From a virus: a stretch of DNA of 53,015 nucleotides. Of this stretch, positions 20,798 through 26,705 are shown in pieces (the stretch's first letter is position 1; the number at the start of each line of letters is the position of its first letter). The stretch spans positions 1-53,015 of IMG/VR virus record IMGVR_UViG_3300040806_000113; one strand, 5' to 3'. A program made the position numbers and the translations under genes. The notes beneath the pieces were generated by a model. That model searched no databases and was not told the DNA's origin. It worked only from the letters and a program-made list of their open reading frames with translations.

Positions 20798-21816
20798 GCT
20801 GCCACCGACAACCAAGCGTCACTATTCAAGACGCTGGCAACCTGTTCATTTCGCTTGCGCTGCACATCATAGACCTTGGCCGTTTTCTTGCCGGTCTGGT
20901 ATTCCTTGCCGGTTTCAAGATTGGTGACGGTCTCATTCGTATGAGTTGCCCAGTGGGTTAGGGCATTATAGGCCGCCCACATTGTCCCGCCCAGTTCGGG
21001 CTTTTCCTTGTCGAACATGTAAAGAAGAGCGTTCATTAGGCGTTCGTTGACACCCTCAAGAACACCGGCTTTTACTGCTCGCCCAGTCTTTGCACAAATG
21101 GTTTCTTTCAGGATGTTCGCGAATTGCTCATCAGACAGCCGCGAACCCTGCCAAGCCCGCATTTGTTCGCGCTGGCTTGTCCACATATCAAGAGAGACGC
21201 CCGCCTTGGTTATCATGGCTTCAACACTCAGATTCTTGGTATGCTTTGCTTTTTGTTGATAGGATTTTTCCCCGCCGAAAACCAAGGTATTGCGGCACAA
21301 GTCACGATATGCGCCGCTGAATATCTGAAAACACCAAGATTTATCAACACTGTTAAAAATATCCATGCGGCACCTTACAAGGTCGCTGCTATCCCCTACG
21401 GTCGTTTGCAGGTCGTTAAAGTGAATAGTGCGATGCGCTCGAAGCCCGCCTTCATAGAGCCGGTCAACAACGGAAACATCACCAAGCGGCAAATCTGATT
21501 CGCCTAGTAAATGCGCCTGTTTTGCAAATAGCCGGTCGTGGGGTTCCAGTCTATAAGAGCGGCCTATTGGGGCAACGTCCAAAACATCACCGGTCGCCTT
21601 ATTTTGTAAAGCCGAATAGTTCGGCATGGCGACAGGTTCCTCAATCATGGTCGAACCCTCAACAGTCTGGCGTAAAGCTTCAATGGGGATTTTGCGAACC
21701 GCTCCAAGCTGGTTGAACAAATCGACGTTTGCAGGGTCGTTATGTTCAAACGTATAGGTGCCGCTACCGCGATTAACAAATCCGGTCGGGCTTTCATTAG
21801 GTACTAAATCAAACAT
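20794..21816 (-). CDS. DUF932 family phage protein (340 aa)
   Basis: The central and C-terminal parts match the phage/plasmid DUF932 family: 'RTIHFNDLQTTVGDSSDLVR', 'DKSWCFQIFSGAYRDLCRNT', 'HTKNLSVEAMITKAG', and the late 'TMWAAYNALTHWATHTNETV'. Members occur on plasmids and phages and have been linked to replication or recombination, but no biochemical activity is established that I can name. First gene after a moderate promoter at 21874-21902. It ends in an ATGA overlap with a 16-residue frame. Confidence 0.75.
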   Translation of the reverse strand: MFDLVPNESPTGFVNRGSGTYTFEHNDPANVDLFNQLGAVRKIPIEALRQTVEGSTMIEEPVAMPNYSALQNKATGDVLDVAPIGRSYRLEPHDRLFAKQAHLLGESDLPLGDVSVVDRLYEGGLRAHRTIHFNDLQTTVGDSSDLVRCRMDIFNSVDKSWCFQIFSGAYRDLCRNTLVFGGEKSYQQKAKHTKNLSVEAMITKAGVSLDMWTSQREQMRAWQGSRLSDEQFANILKETICAKTGRAVKAGVLEGVNERLMNALLYMFDKEKPELGGTMWAAYNALTHWATHTNETVTNLETGKEYQTGKKTAKVYDVQRKRNEQVASVLNSDAWLSVAA

Positions 21817-21873
21817 GGTTGGTTATTCCTTCTATTGGTTGTTGGCATGGTATTTGCTACCAGCCTTGATTTG

Positions 21874-21902
21874 TTTATGCCACCGCCCGCCGAATCGGTC
21901 AA
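21874..21902 (-). promoter_or_regulatory. Moderate sigma70 promoter for the DUF932 gene
   Basis: Minus strand TTGACC (21902-21897), 17-base spacer, CATAAA (21879-21874; four of six). It lies in the 228-bp gap between the cysteine-rich gene and DUF932; that gap otherwise holds only one copy of the 21-bp repeat (22027-22047) and no convincing gene. Confidence 0.5.
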
Positions 21903-22026
21903 CAATAAAAATAGATAAATAAAATGGATGCCGCCCCGCGACTCGCGACACCCTTTGCTAATACCGCACCCAGTCCCCCCGAACCACCAAGAACACTGCA
22001 GGTAACATACTAGCCCCAAGAAAAAG

Positions 22027-22047
22027 TTTAGCGTGGTTGATTTGTCA
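22027..22047 (+). repeat. 21-bp repeat, isolated copy downstream of the Cys-rich gene
   Basis: TTTAGCGTGG, TTG, ATTTGTCA: an exact match to the consensus of the array at 22839-23050. Its last three bases are the stop codon of the gene at 22045-22662, and the rest is non-coding, so coding constraint does not explain it. Confidence 0.75.
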
Positions 22048-22662
22048 TTTGACCGCTTCAACAATTTGGGTAACACCATTGCCCTTTGTATAGCAAAGCA
22101 GGCAATCGCGGCATTTTTGCCCAGTGCAGTTCTGTTCAATCCCTTTAAAATGCTTTTCTACATTGTTAAAAGTTCGGTCGAAAAACTCAGGCACGTTATC
22201 CATGACGCGATTGATTGTTGGGTTGCTGTAAATCAATATCATATTTTCAGGCTTTCTATTATGCCGGTAGTATTTCTGGACAATATCTTTTCGTTTAGTC
22301 CAAAGCGCAAAAGTACAATGCGGATTATATTCGGCAATGCGGTTTAAGTTTTCTAGATGCGTTTCATTTATTAATTCCCCATGGGCGGAAAAACGGAAAA
22401 AGGCATCTAGAATATTTGGCAACATATGGGCGGGGATTATTCCGCCTGATAAAATGTCGCTGTTATGCTGCCAAGCTGGCGCACAGTTTTTCCGCAACCC
22501 TTGCAACATTTCCATTGAATAGCATTTAGTGCAGATTAAATCTGTTTTGCCGCTGCTATACATCTTCTTGCAAAAATCATTTGTTAGCGTGTTAGTGCTG
22601 ATTGCGTGAAAGCCTGCAAGCTTGCCGGTCATCTTGGATATTTTTAAAACTGAATGGTTCAT
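22045..22662 (-). CDS. Cysteine-rich putative metal-cluster protein (205 aa)
   Basis: Starts MNHSVLKISKMTGKLAGFHA, then 'TNTLTNDFC' and C31, C44, C47 (ICTKCYS); the C-terminus has C179, C184, C187, C190 (CTGQKCRDCLLCY). Seven cysteines in two clusters look like an Fe-S or zinc site, and the layout (loop with 'ist..l.N.fC', then 'C..CY', then a core with 'LWTKR...' and a late cysteine cluster) recalls phage proteins of the gp88 kind and distant radical-SAM-like folds, though the canonical CxxxCxxC is absent. Enzymatic function unknown. Lies in the accessory block. Confidence 0.55.
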   Translation of the reverse strand: MNHSVLKISKMTGKLAGFHAISTNTLTNDFCKKMYSSGKTDLICTKCYSMEMLQGLRKNCAPAWQHNSDILSGGIIPAHMLPNILDAFFRFSAHGELINETHLENLNRIAEYNPHCTFALWTKRKDIVQKYYRHNRKPENMILIYSNPTINRVMDNVPEFFDRTFNNVEKHFKGIEQNCTGQKCRDCLLCYTKGNGVTQIVEAVK

Positions 22663-22702
22663 CGGTTCGGGTTCCTTCGTTTGGTTAATTGATTACCTAC
22701 CA

Positions 22703-22909
22703 TTAAGGATAGTAACCGGCATGGTCAAGCCCTTTTATTTGCTGCCCCTGTTTTTTTAGATAGCATTTCGGACAGGACAGCCCCGCCAGTTCGCGAACCA
22801 TCGCCGGTTCCCCGCAATCATCGCAACGATACGCAGGGTTTAGCGTGGTTGGTTTGTCACGTTTTAGCGTGGGCGATTTGTCAAAAGTTTGGCGTGTAGT
22901 GTTTGTCAT
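22703..22909 (-). CDS. Small zinc-ribbon protein (68 aa)
   Basis: MTNTTRQTFDKSPTLKRDKP opens a basic N-terminal part containing two DKxxTL units, then a Cys4 ribbon: 'YRCDDCGEPAMVRELAGLSC' and 'PKCY'. The zinc ribbon suggests nucleic-acid or protein binding. The N-terminal coding DNA contains three copies of the 21-bp repeat, and the ATG itself lies in one copy. It overlaps the upstream 85-residue gene by 29 bases. Confidence 0.6.
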   Translation of the reverse strand: MTNTTRQTFDKSPTLKRDKPTTLNPAYRCDDCGEPAMVRELAGLSCPKCYLKKQGQQIKGLDHAGYYP

Positions 22910-23050
22910 CGTTCAAGGCTCGCTTTAATGTGGCTAATTTGTCACGTTCTGCGTTTGTCACCGGTTCGCGGTTCCACTCTTTGTCACGGATTTGTCTTCT
23001 TAGCGTGAAGTATTTGTCAGCCGTGTTTGTCAGGCGTGGGTCATTTGCCG
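22839..23050 (+). repeat. Array of a 21-bp direct repeat (iteron-like)
   Basis: Consensus TTTAGCGTGG, three variable bases, ATTTGTCA. Clear copies start at 22839, 22863, 22888, 22924 and 22999; degenerate ones at 22940 and 23030. TTTGTCA alone occurs at 22853, 22877, 22902, 22938, 22954, 22980, 23013 and 23026. All point the same way. The array runs through two overlapping genes in different frames and matches non-coding copies at 22027 and 26668, which argues for a DNA-level role such as iterons, operators or a partition-like site. Confidence 0.75.
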
Positions 23051-23138
23051 CGTTGGGGTATCGTGGCGTGATTGCGCTTGTCGAAACATATGCTAATGTG
23101 TGGCGGCACTCCCAAGCGGTTCTCATCTTCTGCCTCAT
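22881..23138 (-). CDS. 85-residue basic protein containing repeat-encoded DKxxTL units
   Basis: Starts MRQKMRTAWECRHTLAYVST and has 'NDPRLTNTADKYFTLRRQIR', 'VTNAERDKLATLKRALNDDK'. The units DKYFTL, DKLATL and DKHYTP each correspond to a 21-bp DNA repeat. Helical and basic in the C-terminal half. It overlaps both neighbours by a few to 29 bases. It may be a real protein whose sequence was shaped by the DNA repeats, or a frame kept open by chance; the good ATGA junction with the upstream gene favours a gene. Confidence 0.5.
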   Translation of the reverse strand: MRQKMRTAWECRHTLAYVSTSAITPRYPNAANDPRLTNTADKYFTLRRQIRDKEWNREPVTNAERDKLATLKRALNDDKHYTPNF

Positions 23139-23308
23139 ATATAACTATAATTAAACTCAGCGTCTAAGCCATGCCATGCTTGTTCGTAGGCATAATCCCA
23201 GTTGCTATGATAACCAGTCTCAACATCGTGGTCTGCTTGTCTCTTAGCCCAGTGGTCTAGGCTAGGTTCGTGGTTGAGGGGCAATTCTTCTTGAAATCCG
23301 ATTGTCAT
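23135..23308 (-). CDS. 57-residue acidic protein
   Basis: ATG 23308-23306 overlaps the stop of the upstream gene and TGA 23137-23135 overlaps the next ATG. It starts MTIGFQEELPLNHEPSLDHW and includes 'GYHSNWDYAYEQAWHGLDAE'. Rich in Trp, Tyr, His and acidic residues. Similar short acidic aromatic proteins are common in phage accessory blocks. Function unknown. Confidence 0.6.
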   Translation of the reverse strand: MTIGFQEELPLNHEPSLDHWAKRQADHDVETGYHSNWDYAYEQAWHGLDAEFNYSYI

Positions 23309-23508
23309 ATGTACTTACTCCAGTAGTTGTCCCAAGCTTCACGCAACATATCAGCATATTCTCTGTCGTTGTGCAAGCCCAAGAAATCGCGGTGCGGTTC
23401 CATCTCTTGCATGAACTCCCCAAAGAACTCGCAGTTGCCTATCTTACTATTGGCAAGATACCAGAAGTCTTCTTCTAGCTGCATTGCCCAAGCCTTTACT
23501 TTACCCAT
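23305..23508 (-). CDS. 67-residue acidic aromatic protein
   Basis: ATG 23508-23506 (MGKVKAWAMQLEEDFWYLAN) is preceded by AAAGGA at good distance, so I prefer it over ATGs up to 57 bases upstream. The rest is 'GNCEFFGEFMQEMEPHRDFL' and 'EYADMLREAWDNYWSKYI'. Helical, acidic; no family recognised. Overlaps the upstream gene by eight bases and the next by four. Confidence 0.6.
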   Translation of the reverse strand: MGKVKAWAMQLEEDFWYLANSKIGNCEFFGEFMQEMEPHRDFLGLHNDREYADMLREAWDNYWSKYI

Positions 23509-23689
23509 GTTTTTTCCTTTCGGGTTGAAATACACGAATTTTTGAAATGCCTTCATATACTTCATCTAATTCTTTCCTGATACGCAACGCCGTTTCATAC
23601 ACCTCACCACCGTTACCGTCTTGGTTAGGTAAAAGACCAGCGTTACCGTAATCTATGATGTACTTTAAGATAAGTGAAATGTCGCTCAT
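23501..23689 (-). CDS. 62-residue protein of unknown function
   Basis: MSDISLILKYIIDYGNAGLL, then 'GGEVYETALRIRKELDEVYE' and a basic tail. Short helical protein in the accessory block. It begins immediately after the TAA of the upstream 64-residue gene. Nothing marks a function. Confidence 0.5.
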   Translation of the reverse strand: MSDISLILKYIIDYGNAGLLPNQDGNGGEVYETALRIRKELDEVYEGISKIRVFQPERKKHG

Positions 23690-23884
23690 TTAGAAATCCT
23701 CGACTTGTGTCTTGGCCTCTTCGAACTTGCAACGTGTCGTGTAGTAAGCCATCAGCATTGCAGCAAACTCAGGGAATGTTTCCCAATCAGGTCTGCCGTG
23801 TGTATCAAATATGTAATCAATTTCAGTGTCAAGTGGCACCAGTATGGCGTTGACTTGTTCCTTTGGTAGGTTAAGCGTTATCAT
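23690..23884 (-). CDS. 64-residue acidic protein
   Basis: MITLNLPKEQVNAILVPLDT followed by 'EIDYIFDTHGRPDWETFPEF' and 'MLMAYYTTRCKFEEAKTQVE'. It overlaps the zinc-finger gene upstream by four bases (ATGA). Two helices separated by a His-Gly-Arg-Pro turn. No family recognised. Confidence 0.55.
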   Translation of the reverse strand: MITLNLPKEQVNAILVPLDTEIDYIFDTHGRPDWETFPEFAAMLMAYYTTRCKFEEAKTQVEDF

Positions 23885-24222
23885 CTGTCGTCTCCATCGT
23901 AACCATGAAATTTAATGTATTCACGCACCTTATCTCTTGCGTCCTTAACGTGACCATATATGTCATCTAACATGCTGTCAACTATGTCGGCATCTTCTAA
24001 GATTTTAGCTACCTCATTTAAGAACAGCATCATGTCCAAGCTGGTAAATTCAGATAGAACGTGTAGGTCACCTTCCCCATCACAAACATCACACTTACCA
24101 TAGGTGCTAGTTATCCAGCCACCGTTCGCAAAGTCTGTGACCGGTTTGTCGTATTCGGCAATGCCGTCACCATCACAGGCGAGACAGGTTCTAGTCACCG
24201 AATGTCTGGTAGTATAGGTCAT
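23881..24222 (-). CDS. DnaJ-type zinc-finger protein (113 aa)
   Basis: The N-terminal half has two CxxCxGxG-like units: 'CLACDGDG' (residues about 13-20) and 'CDVCDGEG' (about 43-50), the two halves of one DnaJ-like zinc site. The C-terminal half is an acidic helix (MLFLNEVAKILEDADIVDSM, then 'DIYGHVKDARDKVREYI'). No J domain. It could bind unfolded protein or replication partners; note the DNA polymerase of this phage carries a similar finger. Overlaps the 201-residue gene by 32 bases. Confidence 0.65.
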   Translation of the reverse strand: MTYTTRHSVTRTCLACDGDGIAEYDKPVTDFANGGWITSTYGKCDVCDGEGDLHVLSEFTSLDMMLFLNEVAKILEDADIVDSMLDDIYGHVKDARDKVREYIKFHGYDGDDR

Positions 24223-24796
24223 TGTAAAGTTCCCTTCCTAACTCAATTAATCTTTCTTGGTCTTGCTGCAACCAACTAACGAAATGTTCAGCGGCACAAT
24301 CAACAGGGCGAATCGCGTGTTCAAAATCGTAAGCTAAGTGTCGCTCACATGCAACTAGGTAGTTTTTGAATGACGGTTTCTGTTTGCGATAACCCTCGCT
24401 ATCCCAGTCAAACGGCTTTCCATCTGCGTCCAAGACGTTACCATCCTTGTCTGCCCACAAATCGTAATCAAAGCAATCACCAATAACATCATTCCAGAAC
24501 CAATCTAGAGTTGCTTCTCCGAAAGCTTCTTCACGTTCTGTCTCAAAAACAAAGGTCGGCTCACCAGATGTAAACTCATCGTAGTTGTCTTTGTGGTGCT
24601 TGTCGAAGAAATCCGCCATGACAGGTCTGCAAAGTTCAGCTATCTTTTTATCGTGAAAGATTGCCCAGACATCTCGTTCATCATCTAGCTTGTTGTGCAT
24701 CGCTTCATCCCAGCCTAATAGGTCGGGACAACCGTTGCTATTAAATTCAGGAACAACGGCATTGTAATATTCAATTCCAGCTACAATCTTAGTCAT
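24191..24796 (-). CDS. Acidic 201-residue protein of unknown function
   Basis: Start at ATG 24796-24794 (MTKIVAGIEYYNAVVPEFNS), with GGGAG nine bases before; frames starting further upstream would overlap the previous gene heavily. The protein is markedly acidic and aromatic (DDERDVWAIFHDKKIAELCR, 'TLDWFWNDVIGDCFDYDLWA', 'GNVLDADGKPFDWDSEGY'). A strong net negative charge over 200 residues is seen in DNA-mimic anti-defence proteins, but it is not evidence by itself. Largest unknown gene of the accessory block after DUF932 and the cysteine-rich protein. Confidence 0.6.
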   Translation of the reverse strand: MTKIVAGIEYYNAVVPEFNSNGCPDLLGWDEAMHNKLDDERDVWAIFHDKKIAELCRPVMADFFDKHHKDNYDEFTSGEPTFVFETEREEAFGEATLDWFWNDVIGDCFDYDLWADKDGNVLDADGKPFDWDSEGYRKQKPSFKNYLVACERHLAYDFEHAIRPVDCAAEHFVSWLQQDQERLIELGRELYNDLYYQTFGD

Positions 24797-24986
24797 CTTT
24801 TTTCTCCCAATCACTAAGGCTTCCATGTTCCACCGCCCAAAGAACTTCGGCATCGTACCCATCGACTAGGGCTACTGCCTCTACCAGTGCTTTTATCTCA
24901 GCTTCATCAAAACCGTCAGCCTCGACAATCACTTCACGTTCAGTAGTAACGCGAACACGAACCTTATAACTACCTCTATTGCTCAT
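24789..24986 (-). CDS. 65-residue protein, paralogue of the 25211-25381 product
   Basis: 'YKVRVRVTTEREVIVEADGF' and 'LVEAVALVDGYDAEVLWAVE' align with the 56-residue protein two genes upstream (VKVEATTTREVIVHANTEYE, 'QGLVGGENTQVIWAKE'). The shared pattern is V.V..TT.REVIV.A, an acidic helix with EA, then LV.G....V.WA.E. A beta-helix-beta mini-fold is likely. Function unknown; the pair indicates an old duplication. Confidence 0.6.
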   Translation of the reverse strand: MSNRGSYKVRVRVTTEREVIVEADGFDEAEIKALVEAVALVDGYDAEVLWAVEHGSLSDWEKKDD

Positions 24987-25218
24987 AATATCTTCCCTGC
25001 CAATCTTTTATCTTGAACTTGTATGCCATAGCTTTCTTGCGACTGCAAACAATAATTCCACCAATCCAGACTTCGTTGTCTGCAACCTTCACGCGGCGCA
25101 GTCTTTCACCGTGTATCTTGTCGGCTGCATCTAGGGCAAACGAACTGGATGGATAGGGGTTGCTGACACTTGGTCGGGTGAACGGATGTTGGATTACATA
25201 CCATGAAGGATTAGCCAT
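24976..25218 (-). CDS. 80-residue basic protein
   Basis: MANPSWYVIQHPFTRPSVSN followed by 'SSFALDAADKIHGERLRRVK', 'NEVWIGGIIVCSRKKAMAYK' and a basic tail. It lies between the two paralogous small genes, overlapping both by a few bases. Mixed alpha/beta, no family recognised. Confidence 0.55.
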   Translation of the reverse strand: MANPSWYVIQHPFTRPSVSNPYPSSSFALDAADKIHGERLRRVKVADNEVWIGGIIVCSRKKAMAYKFKIKDWQGRYYEQ

Positions 25219-25381
25219 TCGCTATCTCCTTTGCCCATATAACTTGGGTGTTTTCTCCACCCACCAAGCCTTGCATTTCTATCTGTGCCAATATCCATGC
25301 CTCGTACTCTGTGTTAGCGTGGACAATAACTTCACGAGTTGTCGTTGCTTCTACCTTAACTTCCCAAGTTCGTTTAGTCAC
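25211..25381 (-). CDS. 56-residue protein with GTG start, paralogue of 24789-24986
   Basis: GTG 25381-25379 overlaps the TAA of the upstream gene (GTGACTAA) and TAA 25213-25211 overlaps the next start. After the start it reads TKRTWEVKVEATTTREVIVH and continues 'ANTEYEAWILAQIEMQGLVG'. The match with the 65-residue product further down supports it as a real gene although it is short and has a non-ATG start. Confidence 0.6.
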   Translation of the reverse strand: MTKRTWEVKVEATTTREVIVHANTEYEAWILAQIEMQGLVGGENTQVIWAKEIANG

Positions 25382-25628
25382 GGCTCATCTCCAATCCCAT
25401 CAGGTTCATAACGTCAATCGTTAGCTGGTCAATCAACTCATAGACATCGTTGACATCCCAATACTCGAACGGTTGCCAGTGGTTGTCACTGAGAAAGTTA
25501 TCTAGCTTTTCCTCGTTCCATGTATCCCAATCGCTGGGTAGTGGGGTGGCTAGAAAGTTTGCAGACATACGAGCAAATATCTCTGTGTGTTTAGCTGCAT
25601 ATTCTGCGTGGGTTAGTTTTGTAGCCAT
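25374..25628 (-). CDS. 84-residue acidic protein
   Basis: ATG 25628-25626 (MATKLTHAEYAAKHTEIFAR) has GGAGG eight bases upstream, the strongest ribosome site of this block, which decides the start. 'LATPLPSDWDTWNEEKLDNF' and 'FEYWDVNDVYELIDQLTIDV' follow. Acidic and helical. Function unknown. Confidence 0.6.
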   Translation of the reverse strand: MATKLTHAEYAAKHTEIFARMSANFLATPLPSDWDTWNEEKLDNFLSDNHWQPFEYWDVNDVYELIDQLTIDVMNLMGLEMSRD

Positions 25629-25638
25629 CGGTTTCCTC

Positions 25639-25860
25639 CTACTCTTCAATCAGGGATTGGGCAAGACGATGATAAGCATCATCCATCTTAACGATATCAT
25701 CGAACGTGGGATGGCAAAGTTCGCGATAGCTACATTGCAACTCATGCCACGCATTCTGTACTTCTTTCAAAGCCCCCTTTTGTTTTGGGGAAAGCTTCTT
25801 CCAAATTTCGAGGCGATTTTCTCTGGTTAGTTCCCATTCAGTCTTCTGTTTTCTAGCCAT
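25639..25860 (-). CDS. 73-residue helical protein, first gene after the 25.9 kb promoter
   Basis: ATG 25860-25858 (MARKQKTEWELTRENRLEIW) with GGAGA upstream. The rest is 'KLSPKQKGALKEVQNAWHEL' and 'CSYRELCHPTFDDIVKMDDA'. A longer frame would start upstream of the promoter and is rejected. Helical bundle; no family recognised. As the first gene of the accessory transcript it may be expressed early. Confidence 0.6.
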   Translation of the reverse strand: MARKQKTEWELTRENRLEIWKKLSPKQKGALKEVQNAWHELQCSYRELCHPTFDDIVKMDDAYHRLAQSLIEE

Positions 25861-25890
25861 TTCATTTCTCCATCGGCTGTTGATATATAA

Positions 25891-25919
25891 CCAATATCGG
25901 AAACAAAAAGGGGTGTCAA
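25891..25919 (-). promoter_or_regulatory. Sigma70 promoter of the accessory block
   Basis: Minus strand TTGACA (25919-25914), 17-base spacer, TATTGG (25896-25891; three of six). The spacer, with T run and GATAT at the same offset, resembles that of the 7621-7649 promoter. It follows a terminator within two bases, repeating the couplet design seen at 7.6 kb. Confidence 0.6.
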
Positions 25920-25920
25920 C

Positions 25921-25955
25921 AAAAAAAAACGAGGCCAGAAATAAATCTGACCTCG
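25921..25955 (-). terminator. Strong rho-independent terminator
   Basis: In the minus-strand transcript CGAGGTCAGA (25955-25946), a six-base loop, and TCTGGCCTCG (25939-25930) form a 10-bp stem with one G-T pair, followed by nine T (25929-25921). It lies 57 bases after the stop of the 86-residue gene and ends the small early transcript. Confidence 0.92.
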
Positions 25956-26011
25956 CTTCCCAACCAACCAAGGAAACAAAGGGTAACCACTCCCCCTGTT
26001 CAACCTTACTA

Positions 26012-26272
26012 CTAAACTACTTCGTAAGGTGTCCCTAGTTTTACCAAGACTTGACGGTTCTTGTCAAGCCACTTTTTACAATCATTTTCACTTTTTCCCA
26101 CGAACACGGAAATGTCCAGTAAGTAATCTACACAATCTTTTTTCTTCACCAGTTCGCGGTCAGTCTCTCCGATTCGAACAGATGAGACAGGTGCATTGAC
26201 AATCCACGAACCGTCTTTGCGTTGCCATACTTCGATGGTAGGTTTCTTAGTCTGTAGAGATGTTTGGGTCAT
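26012..26272 (-). CDS. 86-residue protein of the first early transcript
   Basis: Start at ATG 26272-26270 (MTQTSLQTKKPTIEVWQRKD), inside the end of the regulator gene. 'GSWIVNAPVSSVRIGETDRE' and 'CVDYLLDISVFVGKSENDCK' indicate a small alpha/beta protein. Basic. It precedes the strong terminator. An alternative ATG nine bases upstream is possible. Function unknown. Confidence 0.55.
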   Translation of the reverse strand: MTQTSLQTKKPTIEVWQRKDGSWIVNAPVSSVRIGETDRELVKKKDCVDYLLDISVFVGKSENDCKKWLDKNRQVLVKLGTPYEVV

Positions 26273-26456
26273 TATCTTCATCCAATGCTTCAACGTAAAG
26301 TTCAATTGCGTCACGAATTAAATCACCTGCACTGACTTGCTCCAAGCTTTTCTTTTGCAATCGTGCAGCGTGTCCTGCTACTTTTTCATATTGTTCAACA
26401 GACATCAACAAACTATATGTCTTTGTCGGTTCAGGTATCTTTGCTGGTCTTCCCAT
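26247..26456 (-). CDS. Putative ribbon-helix-helix regulator (69 aa)
   Basis: MGRPAKIPEPTKTYSLLMSV followed by 'EQYEKVAGHAARLQKKSLEQ' and 'SAGDLIRDAIELYVEALDED' has the basic strand, helix, turn and helix order of Arc/CopG regulators, with a conserved-looking 'GDLIRDAIELYV' second helix. Start at ATG 26456-26454. Encoded divergently from the replication operon, about 200 bases from its promoter, so a repressor of that promoter through the 21-bp repeat is an attractive guess. Target not shown by sequence. Confidence 0.6.
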   Translation of the reverse strand: MGRPAKIPEPTKTYSLLMSVEQYEKVAGHAARLQKKSLEQVSAGDLIRDAIELYVEALDEDNDPNISTD

Positions 26457-26580
26457 CAATAAGTTCCTTCTTTGCTAGTTTATCTAATTTAGATTTCTTT
26501 TTATTCGGAATAGTTTTATTCTTATATTTACTATCTCCTAATAGTTTAGCTATAGGGTTTATTTTAATTATTTTATTCAT
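26431..26580 (-). CDS. 49-residue lysine-rich protein
   Basis: From ATG 26580-26578 it reads MNKIIKINPIAKLLGDSKYK and then a run rich in Lys and Asn to the stop. The 'NP.AK.L.d...k......kk' pattern is seen in short phage proteins and faintly resembles ArfA-like ribosome-rescue peptides, but the link is weak. An upstream ATG (26610) lacks a ribosome site. Overlaps the regulator gene by 26 bases. Its DNA is very A+T-rich. Confidence 0.45.
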   Translation of the reverse strand: MNKIIKINPIAKLLGDSKYKNKTIPNKKKSKLDKLAKKELIDGKTSKDT

Positions 26581-26656
26581 AATAGGTTTACCTGTATGGT
26601 TACTGTTCATAATGCGTATCACGGCTGTCAAGTGTTCGTCAACTAAAAAAATGCTA

Positions 26657-26685
26657 TTGACACGATTTTTATTGTGGGGTATTTG
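26657..26685 (+). promoter_or_regulatory. Sigma70 promoter of the replication operon
   Basis: TTGACA (26657-26662), 17-base spacer, TATTTG (26680-26685; three of six). It lies 20 bases before the ATG of the primase, with AGGAGAA between. The -10 box is inside a copy of the 21-bp repeat, so a protein binding that repeat would block or modulate the promoter. Confidence 0.65.
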
Positions 26686-26688
26686 TCA
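26668..26688 (+). promoter_or_regulatory. 21-bp repeat copy over the replication promoter (operator candidate)
   Basis: TTTATTGTGG, GGT, ATTTGTCA: 16 of the 18 fixed consensus positions of the 22839-23050 array match, in the same orientation. It covers 26680-26685, the -10 box. Non-coding position and overlap with a promoter make it the best clue to what the repeat does. Confidence 0.65.
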
Positions 26689-26705
26689 GGGCATAGGAGA
26701 AGCCC

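Noticed and set aside
22839-23050. CRISPR array
   Set aside because: Repeats are 21 bp, degenerate, lie within genes, and the intervals are too short and irregular for spacers; no cas genes.
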